The notes under the pieces are model-generated. The model did not search any database. It saw only the letters and a list, made by a program, of their open reading frames with translations, and was not told the origin of the DNA. From Aurantimonas sp965217685 (lineage in GTDB: Bacteria > Pseudomonadota > Alphaproteobacteria > Rhizobiales > Rhizobiaceae), in the NCBI GenBank assembly GCA_965217685.1, contig CBDCIZ010000003.1, positions 496,001-560,000 of the forward strand: a stretch of 64,000 nt of DNA, read 5' to 3'. Below are positions 49,963 through 62,449 of the stretch, piece after piece (the stretch's first letter is position 1; each line of letters starts with the position of its first letter). The position numbers were made by a program, and so were the translations under genes.

Positions 49963-51324
49963 TCATCCGTCTAACACTACTTTGGCAGGTTTGGATCGAG
50001 GGCGTCTGCGAGCCGCATCCGACAGTGCGGGCATTGCCTCTGTGGCGGACGTGTGAAGAGATCGAGGATTGCCTGGCGGACGGCCGGCAAGCTCGGCTGG
50101 GGCGGCGGTCCGCCGATTCTTTTTTTTCCGCCCCGCTGCCTTGAGGCGGCGGGTTTGAAGGAAGGCAAAAGCGATCATCGTCATCAAGGCGTGTCGATGG
50201 AGCCCGGTCCAAGATCGACCTTCGAAGTGATCGAGACCGAGTTCCTCCTTGAGCTGCTGATGGGCCTGCTCACAGACCCATCTGGCCTTGATCGTTGCGG
50301 CGAGCTTTTTGAGCGGGGTCTCGGGCGGCAAGTTCGACAGGTAGTACTTCTGCTCGCCGCTCGCACGCTGCTCGCCGACAAGCCAGACCTCGTCGCCCGG
50401 CATACATTGCATTCGATTGTCGCGCATCCGGTGCTTGTGGCCGTCCGCCACGCGAACACGTCGAGCGGCAAACCGGCACGTCAACCGACCTCGGGTGCCG
50501 CGCCGCCAGTTGATCGTTTGCCATCTCTCGCCGGCCAGCATGGCCTCGGCAGTGACAGGGGGCTGGTCGGGAATATGATACTGGCGACGCTTGCCGGTCT
50601 TGGCGATGGGGAAGATCAGGGAGACATCGGCCGGGTAGACGTTCTGACGCCGCGACAGCCCGACCGCCCACAGCAGGCCGCGCTCGCTCAGGGCCTGACG
50701 GAACGTTCCGCTAGAGCCGTATCCGGCATCGGCTAGCACGCAGCCAAAGCGGGCACCGGAGGCGACGACGCGGTCAATCTCTTGGATGGCGATCTCCGGC
50801 TTTGTCAGAGCGATCTGCCGATTCCTGGGGACGCCCGCCCGGGTCATCCTCTCGGGATCGTCCGTCCAGGTCTCGGGAAGGAAAAGCCGCAGGCCGACCA
50901 TCACCGGCACCTCGCGGGACGCCAGGGTCAACGAAACCAGCGCCTGGCAGTTGGACGTCTTGCCGAGCGCGGAAGCGTATTGCGGCGCGACCCCAACCGA
51001 GTGCTGCCCCTTCTTCGGCAGCGCCGTGTCGTCGATGACGAGAAAGCCCCGCTCATCACCAACCAGGCGATCAGCTTCGGTCAGCAGGGCGGCTTCGAGG
51101 GGGGCGCTGTCCCACACACCTGCAGCGACGAAATGGTGAAGCTGGTCGTAGCCCACCTCGTCAGAACGGGCGGCCATGGGTTGAACGCTTTTACGGTCCC
51201 CCGGGCCGATCAGGCCGGCAACGTAGAGCGGACACATCCGGCGCCGCGCCGGATGGGAAAGCCCCGCCAGGAACGGCTCGAGCCACTGCTCCAAATCATT
51301 CCGCCAGTTTGCGTCCACAATCAT
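49963..51324 (-). CDS. IS701-family transposase
   Basis: 453-aa DDE transposase: LSHPARRRMCPLYVAGLIGPGDRKSVQPMA, FLVIDDTALPKKGQHSVGVAPQYAS (first Asp), CVLADAGYGSSGTFRQAL (second Asp) and AHQQLKEELGLDHFEGRSWTGLHRHALMTMIAFAFLQ (Glu). The translation stop lies 12 bases outside the left inverted repeat, so the last three codons are encoded by flanking DNA. ATG 51324 is used (TTG 51330 is in frame). Confidence 0.9.
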   Translation of the reverse strand: MIVDANWRNDLEQWLEPFLAGLSHPARRRMCPLYVAGLIGPGDRKSVQPMAARSDEVGYDQLHHFVAAGVWDSAPLEAALLTEADRLVGDERGFLVIDDTALPKKGQHSVGVAPQYASALGKTSNCQALVSLTLASREVPVMVGLRLFLPETWTDDPERMTRAGVPRNRQIALTKPEIAIQEIDRVVASGARFGCVLADAGYGSSGTFRQALSERGLLWAVGLSRRQNVYPADVSLIFPIAKTGKRRQYHIPDQPPVTAEAMLAGERWQTINWRRGTRGRLTCRFAARRVRVADGHKHRMRDNRMQCMPGDEVWLVGEQRASGEQKYYLSNLPPETPLKKLAATIKARWVCEQAHQQLKEELGLDHFEGRSWTGLHRHALMTMIAFAFLQTRRLKAAGRKKKNRRTAAPAELAGRPPGNPRSLHTSATEAMPALSDAARRRPRSKPAKVVLDG

Positions 51325-51405
51325 CGCCAATCAGCCCGTCAGACTATCCTGACATGCGAATCCGCGACGATTCCTCACAGTTCCAATCAACCTGCCAAAG
51401 TAGTG
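49975..51405 (-). mobile_element. IS701-family insertion sequence
   Basis: 1,431-bp element with identical 17-bp terminal inverted repeats CACTACTTTGGCAGGTT (49975-49991 and, inverted, 51389-51405) and a 4-bp target duplication CTAA (49971-49974 and 51406-51409), matching the YTAR duplications known for this family. It sits where trb genes would be expected. Confidence 0.92.
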
Positions 51406-51409
51406 CTAA

Positions 51410-51725
51410 GACGCGCTTTGCTGTATCATTTGAGTTGTCGAAGCCAGTTTGAGACAGAAATACCATATGTGGAACGGCCGCTGCGGGTCCAGAGATTTGC
51501 GGCAACGCTTGGCACGCGGGAAACGGTGCTTCCTGGTCGGCCCCACTGAGTGGTCCGGGGCAAATCTTAGTTCATGATTGGCGGGATCTGCCCCGATCTC
51601 TGGTCCAGATCTCATGCGATCTTTCGGGTTTCTGCGTCCGCTGACGTGCGGATGCTCGGCGGGTGCGCCGAGCCACCACAGGGTAGAACATGAGGTGCAT
51701 AATCGGAATAGATCAACGTTGGTGG
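51410..51725. other. Region between IS701 and pyc, no supported gene
   Basis: About 316 bases. It contains the hairpin GCTCGGCG-GGTG-CGCCGAGC (51654-51673), 53 bases downstream of the pyc stop, which may end pyc transcription although no T-run follows. No recognisable end of the conjugative element or tRNA duplication. Confidence 0.45.
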
Positions 51726-55196
<3,471 letters not shown>

Positions 55197-55274
55197 TCCC
55201 TAGCGCAGCACAACTCGCTGGATGGGCGCGTTTGCGCCCATCTTTATTTCCGCATAGACACTTTGAGTTGGGTT

Positions 55275-56774
55275 TCAGCTCGCGATCGTTGGGATCGAGA
55301 ATTCGGCACCTGCCTTGATGCCCGAGGGCCAGCGCGAGGTCACCGTCTTCGTCCGCGTCCAGAACTTGATTGAATCCGGGCCGTGCTGGTTGAGGTCGCC
55401 GAACGACGAACGCTTCCAACCGCCGAAGGAATGATAAGCCATCGGCGTTGGGATCGGCACATTGATGCCAACCATGCCGACATTGATGCGGCTGGCGAAG
55501 TCGCGCGCGGCGTCGCCGTCACGGGTGTAGATGGCGACACCATTGCCGTAGTCATGCTTCATTGGCAGGTCGAGCGCCTCCTCGTAGTTCTTCGCGCGCA
55601 CCACGGAGAGCACCGGGCCAAAGATCTCCTGCTTGTAGATCTCCATTTCCGGCGTGACGTGGTCGAACAGGCAGGAGCCAACGAAGAAGCCGTCCTCATA
55701 GCCCTGCATCGAGAAGCCGCGACCGTCGACCTTCAACTCGGCGCCTTCCGCGACGCCCTGTTCGATCAGGCCGAGAATTTTTTGCTGGGCAGCCTTGGTA
55801 ATGACGGGGCCGTAGTCCGCACCCGTGTCGGTTGCAGGACCAATCTTCAACGCCTCGATCTTCGGTACAAGCTTGGCCACCAACGCATTCGCCGTCTCCT
55901 CGCCGACCGGCACGGCTACCGAGATCGCCATGCAGCGCTCGCCGGCAGAGCCGTAGCCGGCGCCGATCAGCGCGTCGACCGCCTGGTCGAGATCGGCGTC
56001 GGGCATGATGATCATGTGGTTCTTGGCGCCGCCGAATGTCTGCGCGCGCTTGCCGTATTTCGCGGCTTCTGCGTAGACATAGGCGGCGATCGGTGTCGAG
56101 CCGACGAAGCTGACGGCCGAGATGTACGGGTGCTGCAGGATGCCGTCGACCGTCTCCTTATCGCCGTTCACCACCTGCAGAATGCCCTTCGGCAGACCGG
56201 CTTCAATCATCAGCTCGGCGAGCCGCATTGGCACGGAGGGATCGCGCTCCGACGGCTTCAGGATGAAGGCGTTGCCGCAGGCGACGGCCGGGGCGAACAT
56301 CCACATTGGGATCATCGCCGGGAAGTTGAACGGAGTGATGCCCGCGCCGATGCCGACGGCTTGGCGGATCGAATACATGTCGATGCCGGGACCGGCGCCT
56401 TCGGTGAACTCGCTCTTCATCAGATGCGGGATGCCGACCACGAACTCGCAGACTTCAAGGCCGCGGACGATGTCGCCCTTGGCATCTTCGACCGTCTTGC
56501 CGTGTTCGGACGACAGCAGCTCGGCCAGCTCCTGCATGTTTTCGTTGAGCAGCGCGACGAACTTCATAAACACACGGGCCCGGCGCTGCGGGTTAGTCGC
56601 TGCCCAACGTGGCTGCGCCGCCTTGGCCGCGTCCACAGCCGCCTGCAGGTCCGCGCTCGATGCCAGCGCAAGCTGCGCGGTGACCTGTCCGGTCGCGGGG
56701 TTGAACACGTCGGTCGTGCGGCCAGCCAAGCCAGGCACGCGCTTGCCGTCGATGAAGTGGCCGATGCTCGTCAT
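55275..56774 (-). CDS. mmsA: Methylmalonate-semialdehyde dehydrogenase (CoA-acylating)
   Basis: 499-aa aldehyde dehydrogenase of the MmsA/IolA group: GITPFNFPAMIPMWMFAPAVACGNAFILKPSERDPSVP, VGSTPIAAYVYAEAAKYGKRAQTFGGAKNHMIIMPDADLDQA and catalytic Cys in GYGSAGERCMAIS; C-terminal GFVKRSS-like GGWKRSSFGD. It oxidatively decarboxylates (methyl)malonate semialdehyde to acetyl- or propionyl-CoA. With the omega-aminotransferase at 57938 it could complete beta-alanine or valine breakdown. Divergent from a LysR gene. Confidence 0.93.
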   Translation of the reverse strand: MTSIGHFIDGKRVPGLAGRTTDVFNPATGQVTAQLALASSADLQAAVDAAKAAQPRWAATNPQRRARVFMKFVALLNENMQELAELLSSEHGKTVEDAKGDIVRGLEVCEFVVGIPHLMKSEFTEGAGPGIDMYSIRQAVGIGAGITPFNFPAMIPMWMFAPAVACGNAFILKPSERDPSVPMRLAELMIEAGLPKGILQVVNGDKETVDGILQHPYISAVSFVGSTPIAAYVYAEAAKYGKRAQTFGGAKNHMIIMPDADLDQAVDALIGAGYGSAGERCMAISVAVPVGEETANALVAKLVPKIEALKIGPATDTGADYGPVITKAAQQKILGLIEQGVAEGAELKVDGRGFSMQGYEDGFFVGSCLFDHVTPEMEIYKQEIFGPVLSVVRAKNYEEALDLPMKHDYGNGVAIYTRDGDAARDFASRINVGMVGINVPIPTPMAYHSFGGWKRSSFGDLNQHGPDSIKFWTRTKTVTSRWPSGIKAGAEFSIPTIAS

Positions 56775-56832
56775 TTATCTCTCCGAGATTGCTATTGTGC
56801 CACCACATGTCAGACAAAGGACCCGCACATCA

Positions 56833-56859
56833 ACACAACGAATCGCGCAACCATTGTGT
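56833..56859. promoter_or_regulatory. Inverted repeat in the mmsA-lysR intergenic region
   Basis: ACACAA (56833-56838) and TTGTGT (56854-56859) lie 15 bases apart between the divergent genes, a plausible LysR-type binding site. Confidence 0.4.
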
Positions 56860-56899
56860 GAAAATTGACGTCCGCGCGTTAGTTCGAAAGTAACATGAA

Positions 56900-57796
56900 T
56901 TGAATTGGGACGACGTTCGCCTCTTCCTTGCAGTCGCCCGAGCGGGCCAGATACTAGCGGCGGCCCGTCGCCTGGGCTTGAATCACGCTACGGTTGGTCG
57001 TCGGATCGATCAGCTGGAAGCGGCAGTTTCGACGAAGCTGTTCGAGCGACGTCCCAACGGCTGCGTCCTGTCAGCGGACGGCGTCGCCTTCCTGCCGGCA
57101 GCTGAGCGGATGGAAGCCGCAATGCTTTCGGCGCGCTCGGCAATCGGCAACACTCAGATCGGCTTGTCGGGCACGGTCCGTATCGGCGCTCCGGACGGCT
57201 TCGGGACGGCATTCCTCGCAGCGCGTCTCGATGCATTCGGAGAGAAACACCCGAACTTGAAAATTCAGCTGGTACCGGTGCCGCGCGCCTTTTCCTTGTC
57301 TCGGCGTGAAGCTGACATTGTCGTCACTATGGAGCGTCCCCAGGAGGGGCGGTTGGTGGCCCAGAAGCTCGTAGACTACGCCCTTGGCCTGTATGCCACG
57401 TCGACATACCTTGATGCCCGGGGCCGCCCGCAGTCTACCGCCGATCTAAAGGGGCATCGGCTTGTCGGCTATGTTGACGATCTGTTGTCCACCCCCTCGC
57501 TCGACTATGCGAACGAGATGGCAGGCACCTTCGACAGTCAGTTCGAGATTTCATCCGCGCTCGGCCAGACGGAGGCTGTTGCCGCGGGCGCCGGCATAGG
57601 TATCCTCCACGCTTTCATCGCGCAGAGGCGTTCTGGACTCGAGCGGGTTCTCCCCGATCGTGAGCTCCGTCGGGCCTACTGGCTCGTTTATCACGAGAGC
57701 GCGCGAGGGATCCCGCGGATAACCTCGGTGGCCGCCGCCATTCGCGATTTGGTTGAAGCAGATCGGCCAATTTTCTCTTACGGGCCAAACGACTGA
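56900..57796 (+). CDS. LysR-family regulator, divergent from mmsA
   Basis: 298-aa regulator: HTH VRLFLAVARAGQILAAARRLGLNHATVGRRIDQLEAAVSTKLFERRPNG (the RxLGLNHATVGRRI form of the short-chain LysR group) and a periplasmic-binding-like effector domain (SGTVRIGAPDGFGTAFLAARLDAF). The frame begins at TTG 56900 because the nearby ATG at 56895 meets a stop after one codon. Divergent position to mmsA suggests control of it. Confidence 0.88.
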   Translation: MNWDDVRLFLAVARAGQILAAARRLGLNHATVGRRIDQLEAAVSTKLFERRPNGCVLSADGVAFLPAAERMEAAMLSARSAIGNTQIGLSGTVRIGAPDGFGTAFLAARLDAFGEKHPNLKIQLVPVPRAFSLSRREADIVVTMERPQEGRLVAQKLVDYALGLYATSTYLDARGRPQSTADLKGHRLVGYVDDLLSTPSLDYANEMAGTFDSQFEISSALGQTEAVAAGAGIGILHAFIAQRRSGLERVLPDRELRRAYWLVYHESARGIPRITSVAAAIRDLVEADRPIFSYGPND

Positions 57797-57835
57797 GGCC
57801 TCAGCTCAGCGTATGCCCTTGATAGCCCTTCATTC

Positions 57836-57861
57836 ATGGTCGGCAGCTTTGCTCCGACCAT
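57836..57861. terminator. Hairpin between convergent LysR and aminotransferase genes
   Basis: ATGGTCGG (57836-57843) and CCGACCAT (57854-57861) pair perfectly with a 10-base loop. No T-run on either side, so terminator function is uncertain. Confidence 0.4.
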
Positions 57862-57937
57862 AGAGGCTCGTAACGGTGGAGCCATGGCGACCCGTTATTG
57901 GTTTTCCCCGAAGCTCCCCCCAGTCGCCAAGGCGTTA

Positions 57938-59275
57938 TTAAGCGGCGGCTTTTAGCGCAGTTCCGAAAACGTCCACGATCTCACCAATCTGGTTCGTCTC
58001 GATGACCAGCGGAGGCGACAGAGCAATGATATCGCCGGTGACGCGGATGAGAAGGCCCTTCTCAAAACAATCGACGAAGACATCATACGCTCTTGTGCCC
58101 GGCGCGCCTGCACGAGAGTCGAGCTCAATCCCAGCAATTAGGCCCATCGTGCGGATGTCGATGACGTTCGGGAGGTCCCGCAGCGAGTGAATTGCCTCGT
58201 GCCACGCTGTCTGGATCTCCGCGGTTCGGGTCAGCAGCCCCTCGTCCTCGTAGATGTCGAGCGTAGCGATGCCTGCCGCGCAGGCGGCGGGGTGGCCGGA
58301 GTACGTGTAACCGTGGAAGAGCTCGATAGCGCTTTCTGGGCCGTGCATCAGCGCGTCGTGCACCTTGCGGCTGGAGAACACAGCCCCCATCGGAAGGGCG
58401 CCGTTTGTGAGCCCCTTGGCCGTCGTCACGATATCCGGCGTAACTCCGAAGAAGTCGGTGGCGAAGGGAGCGCCGAGACGACCGAACCCGGTGATGACCT
58501 CATCGAAAATGAGGAGGATGCCGTGCTTGTCGGCGATCGCCCGCAGTCGCTCCAGGTAGCCCTTTGGCGGCACGAGCACGCCCGTCGAGCCCGCGACGGG
58601 CTCCACGATCACGGCCGCGATCGTTTCGGCGCCGTGGAGGGCGACAAGGCGCTCCAGATCGTCTGCCAACTCCATCCCGTGCTCAGGCTGGCCCTTTACA
58701 AAGGCGTTTTTCGAAAGATCATGGGTGTGCCGCAGATGGTCAACGCTCGGCAGGAGTGGGAAGACGCGGCGGTTGTTGACGAGGCCGCCAACAGAGATTC
58801 CTCCGAAGCCGACTCCGTGATAGCTGCGTTCGCGACCAATGAAGCGCGTGCGCGTGCCCTGGCCGATCGCGCGTTGATAGGCGACGGCGATCTTCAAAGC
58901 GGTGTCGACTGACTCCGAGCCGGACCCAGTGAAGAAGATCCGGTCGAGCTTGGCGCCCTCGGGTCCGGGCGCGATACGCGCCAAACGCTCGGCGAAGTCG
59001 AACACGATCGGATGCCCCATCTGAAAGGAGGGGGCGTAGTCGAGCGTGTTGAGCTGCCGCTCCACCGCAGAGGCGATCTGCTTGCGGCCATGTCCGGCAT
59101 TGACGCACCAGAGCCCTGCCGTACCGTCGAGCACAGTGCGGCCGTCGTCGGTCGTGTAATGCATGCCCTCCGCGCCGACGAAGATGCGGGGCGCCGCTTT
59201 GAACTGACGGTTTGCCGTGAACGGCATCCAATAGCTGTCGAGAACGGGCGCGTTCGGCCGGGCGAAGTGGTTCAT
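57938..59275 (-). CDS. Class-III aminotransferase (omega-amino acid:pyruvate type)
   Basis: 445-aa PLP enzyme: MPFTANRQFKAAPRIFVGAEGMHYTTDDGRTVLDGTAGLWCVNAGHG, FFTGSGSESVDTALKIAVAYQRA, ERSYHGVGFGGISVGG, ILLIFDEVITGFGRLG (PLP Asp) and TAKGLTNGALPMG (PLP Lys). The wording is that of beta-alanine/omega-amino-acid:pyruvate aminotransferases. Start at ATG 59275 with GGAG; the frame is open to 59368. Divergent from the XRE-cupin regulator. Confidence 0.9.
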   Translation of the reverse strand: MNHFARPNAPVLDSYWMPFTANRQFKAAPRIFVGAEGMHYTTDDGRTVLDGTAGLWCVNAGHGRKQIASAVERQLNTLDYAPSFQMGHPIVFDFAERLARIAPGPEGAKLDRIFFTGSGSESVDTALKIAVAYQRAIGQGTRTRFIGRERSYHGVGFGGISVGGLVNNRRVFPLLPSVDHLRHTHDLSKNAFVKGQPEHGMELADDLERLVALHGAETIAAVIVEPVAGSTGVLVPPKGYLERLRAIADKHGILLIFDEVITGFGRLGAPFATDFFGVTPDIVTTAKGLTNGALPMGAVFSSRKVHDALMHGPESAIELFHGYTYSGHPAACAAGIATLDIYEDEGLLTRTAEIQTAWHEAIHSLRDLPNVIDIRTMGLIAGIELDSRAGAPGTRAYDVFVDCFEKGLLIRVTGDIIALSPPLVIETNQIGEIVDVFGTALKAAA

Positions 59276-59382
59276 GGCGGATCTCCTTAGGGTGGCCATC
59301 AGGAAGCCACTGATAGAGGGGCCTAAACAAGTCCTTTTCTGGCTAGCTACAACCCATTGACAATCCAACGAACGACAGGCCT

Positions 59383-59411
59383 CTGTTGCATATATCGAAC
59401 ACCTGCAACAG
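59383..59411. promoter_or_regulatory. Operator candidate of the XRE-cupin regulator
   Basis: Perfect 8-bp arms CTGTTGCA (59383-59390) and TGCAACAG (59404-59411), 13 bases apart, 8 bases before the regulator's ATG and in the divergent promoter shared with the aminotransferase gene. Confidence 0.6.
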
Positions 59412-59418
59412 GGATACC

Positions 59419-59967
59419 ATGACGGTCGACATCGGCGGACGCCTGCGTTTCCTTCGCGAGCGACACGGGCTCTCGCAGCGCCTGCTCGCGAAACGGACAG
59501 GCGTCACGAATTCAACAATCTCGTTGATCGAAGCAAACGCGACGAACCCGTCGGTCGGTGCGCTAAAACGCATTTTAGACGGCATTCCGATCGGCTTGTC
59601 CGAGTTCTTCGCGCTGGAGCCGGAGCGTCCCTCGAAGGCCTTCTACCAAGCCGAGGACCTCGTCGAGATCGGCAAGGGCCCGATCTCCTACCGCCAGGTT
59701 GGCGACAACCTATTCGGCCGGTCGCTACAGATCCTGAAGGAATGCTACCAGCCGGGGGCGGATACGGGAAAGGTGCCCCTCGTCCACGAGGGGGAGGAGG
59801 GCGGCATCGTTCTGTCGGGGCGGCTGGAGGTGACGGTCGACGAAGAGCGACGAATCCTCGGGCCCGGCGACGCATACTACTTTGAGAGCCGCCGCCCGCA
59901 CCGCTTTCGCTGTGTTGGCCCGGTACCTTGCGAGGTCGTCAGCGCTTGTACGCCGCCTACCTTCTGA
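59419..59967 (+). CDS. XRE-cupin transcriptional regulator (PuuR-like)
   Basis: 182-aa protein: HTH IGGRLRFLRERHGLSQRLLAKRTGVTNSTISLIEANATNPSVGALKRILDGIPIGLSEFF and C-terminal cupin (VPLVHEGEEGGIVLSGRLEVTVDEERRILGPGDAYYFESRRPHRFRCVG). This architecture regulates amine and amino-acid catabolism (e.g. PuuR for putrescine). Start ATG 59419; the longer frame from 59386 covers the operator. Confidence 0.88.
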   Translation: MTVDIGGRLRFLRERHGLSQRLLAKRTGVTNSTISLIEANATNPSVGALKRILDGIPIGLSEFFALEPERPSKAFYQAEDLVEIGKGPISYRQVGDNLFGRSLQILKECYQPGADTGKVPLVHEGEEGGIVLSGRLEVTVDEERRILGPGDAYYFESRRPHRFRCVGPVPCEVVSACTPPTF

Positions 59968-60130
59968 TGAGAGTTACTCCGTCGCGACGAGCGGGAAGAG
60001 CGTCACTGCTGCCCCGTGGCTCCGCAGGTTGTCGCGATCAAGCCAGCCTAAAATCTCGATGGATGGCGTGGGGGCGTCGCGAGTGCGTCCGCAGTCGTGC
60101 CATCCACACACCTTCCACTTGCTCGGCGAC

Positions 60131-61009
60131 TTAAGCCATTCGGATGATGGCGTCAGCCACCGCGGCGACGGATCGACTCGTTCGCGCTTCGGACAGCATC
60201 CAGGTCGCAATCGTAAGTCCCAAAGGCACGGCACCGCGGAACGGCGCTACGAGGGCTCCGCTGTCCAGGTACTGCTGTACAAGGCTACGACGCCCGATCA
60301 GGACGCCAGCTCCGAGCAGCGCCTGCTGAACTGCGATCGAATACAAAGAGAATCCAGGCCCCCGAGCCGTGAAGCTTTCTTCCGGCACCGCTGCCGCGGC
60401 CCACACACTCCAATCATTCCAGACGACATCGGCGATGCATCGGACGTTCGCAAGGTCGCTGGGATGGTGAAGCCCGGCCGCGAGCGCCGGCGTGCACACA
60501 GGCAGCACCTCCTCGACGAGAACCGGCCGCTGCCCTTTCTCGAGATGCTCCGTGTAGAAGAGGCAAAGGTCGAACGGGCTGCGTTTTAAGTTCGGCGTCG
60601 CGTCGACGGCCGTGACCGAGATGTCGATCGGATCGAGCAGCGCGGTGAGGCGTGGCAACCGTGGTCCGAGCCAGAGTTCGGCGAGGGAGGGCGAGGTCAC
60701 GATGTGGACGCGCCTGGGCGCGGAGAGCCACCGTAAGGTTCGAGCGGCGGCTTCGACCGCGTCGAAAGCTTCGGCGAACTGAAGCCTGACGCTATCCCCG
60801 ACCGGAGTGAGCCCGACGCCCTTCGCTTGACGCACGAACAGCGCCGCGCCGTACTCCAGCTCCAGCGTCTTTATCTGTGCCGCTATCGCGCCGGGTGTCA
60901 CCCGAAGCTCGTTCGCCGCCTGCGCGAATCCTCCCAGCCTCGCGGCGGCCTCGAAGGCGCGCAACGCGTTCAGGTGAAGCGAATGCCTTATTGGCGGGTC
61001 GACCCACAT
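60131..61009 (-). CDS. LysR-family regulator (GcvA-type)
   Basis: 292-aa regulator: HTH HSLHLNALRAFEAAARLGGFAQAANELRVTPGAIAAQIKTLELEYGAALFVRQAKGVGLTPVG and effector domain (HIVTSPSLAELWLGPRLPRLTALL). Divergent from the enolase-superfamily gene at 61158 and thus its likely regulator. Confidence 0.88.
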   Translation of the reverse strand: MWVDPPIRHSLHLNALRAFEAAARLGGFAQAANELRVTPGAIAAQIKTLELEYGAALFVRQAKGVGLTPVGDSVRLQFAEAFDAVEAAARTLRWLSAPRRVHIVTSPSLAELWLGPRLPRLTALLDPIDISVTAVDATPNLKRSPFDLCLFYTEHLEKGQRPVLVEEVLPVCTPALAAGLHHPSDLANVRCIADVVWNDWSVWAAAAVPEESFTARGPGFSLYSIAVQQALLGAGVLIGRRSLVQQYLDSGALVAPFRGAVPLGLTIATWMLSEARTSRSVAAVADAIIRMA

Positions 61010-61157
61010 CCAAATGCCCCAGATTTTCTAGCCCTACTATTTCAGATATTTGCGTTGCGGCCAAGGGCCTCGCGACTACGATCCCGACCGACCGATCCGA
61101 GGCCAATACCAGTGCCGGGCGGTGTATCGACTTAAAGAGACGAAGAAGGAGTTGAGG

Positions 61158-62261
61158 ATGAAGATCTCGACGATCGAGCTTTACGAATACCAACTGACCT
61201 ATTCTCACGGCACCTATGTCATGTCCAAGGGCCGCGCGGCGAGTCAGCAGCCGTCCAACCTTGTCCGCATACTGACCGACGACGGTCTCGAAGGTTGGGG
61301 GGAAGCGGCGATTCTTTCGGGCAACTACCTCCCCCTCTTCGCCGGCGGAACGCGAGCGGCCCTCCGCGAAATCGCACCGTACCTCATCGGCGAGGATCCG
61401 CGGCGCTCGACCCGCATACAAACCATTATGAGCAGCGTCCTGACGGGCCAGAACAACGCGAAGGGCGCCTTCGATATCGCCTGCTGGGACATTTTCGGCA
61501 AGTCGGTGGAACTGCCGATATCGGCGCTTCTCGGTGGCGTTCTGACCACCGATCTCCCAATTTTCGAAGCTATTCCACTCGCCTCTACGGAAGAGAACAT
61601 CGAGTACGTGAGGAACCGAAGCGCCGTCGGCATCCGCCGTTACCAGATCAAAGTCGGCGATGATCCCCGTGCTGACGCGGCCCGCACCCGTGCGATTATC
61701 GAGGCCTCCGACGACGACATCTTCTTCTTCATGGATTCGAACGCCGGCTGGACCTTCCTTGAAGCTTCCGTCGCGATGCGCGCCGTGGAAGATCTCGGCA
61801 TCTATGTCGAACAGCCCTGCGCCGATCCGTCCGACTGCGCGATGCTGCGCAAGATCAGCCCGCTTCCCATGATCATGGACGAATGCGTGATAACCCTGCC
61901 CGACTTGCACCGCGCTAAGTACGAAATAACCGCTGGGGCGATCAATCTTAAGCTCGGCCGCGTCGGCGGCATCACGCCTGCCGTCGTCATGCGCAACGCG
62001 GCGCAGGGACTTGGAATGCACTTCTGCATCGAGGACATCTGGGGCGGGGACGTCAGTGCAGCAGCCGTATCGCACGTCGCGGCAAACGCGCAGCCGGGCA
62101 ACCTCCTCCACACCTCATTCTTCAACGACTGGACGGACGAGCACGTTGCGGGCTACCAGCCGCGCACCGTTAACGGCCGAGGGGCTGCTCCCGTTGGGCC
62201 GGGCCTCGGCATCACCGTCGATCGAAGCATGATCGGCGATCCGGTCGCGAGCTTCTCTTAA
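61158..62261 (+). CDS. Enolase-superfamily (mandelate racemase/muconate lactonizing) enzyme
   Basis: 367-aa protein with a capping domain (MKISTIELYEYQLTYSHGTYVMSKGRAASQ) and barrel residues: YQIKVGDD (Lys of the KxK-type motif with Gln at the first Lys), metal ligands in FFMDSNAGW (Asp), YVEQPC (Glu) and IMDECV (Asp/Glu), then NLKLGRVGG (second catalytic Lys). It may act on a hydroxyproline-type or other acid by proton abstraction, but the substrate cannot be assigned. Start ATG 61158 after GGAG; flanked by two LysR genes. Confidence 0.85.
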   Translation: MKISTIELYEYQLTYSHGTYVMSKGRAASQQPSNLVRILTDDGLEGWGEAAILSGNYLPLFAGGTRAALREIAPYLIGEDPRRSTRIQTIMSSVLTGQNNAKGAFDIACWDIFGKSVELPISALLGGVLTTDLPIFEAIPLASTEENIEYVRNRSAVGIRRYQIKVGDDPRADAARTRAIIEASDDDIFFFMDSNAGWTFLEASVAMRAVEDLGIYVEQPCADPSDCAMLRKISPLPMIMDECVITLPDLHRAKYEITAGAINLKLGRVGGITPAVVMRNAAQGLGMHFCIEDIWGGDVSAAAVSHVAANAQPGNLLHTSFFNDWTDEHVAGYQPRTVNGRGAAPVGPGLGITVDRSMIGDPVASFS

Positions 62262-62449
62262 ACGATCGCCACGCGCCGCCGTGCCTCATCTCGGCATGGC
62301 GGGACCATGCCCCCCAGCTACATGGCATGAGGCAGTCCATGTACCTATTCGATAGGATGGGAGGGCATTGGCGCCGCGTTGTTGGTAAAGGACAACGCAG
62401 ACCTCGATCTTACCGGGGTTTTGGGTCACTGGGTCTAAAGGCCGTTGCA

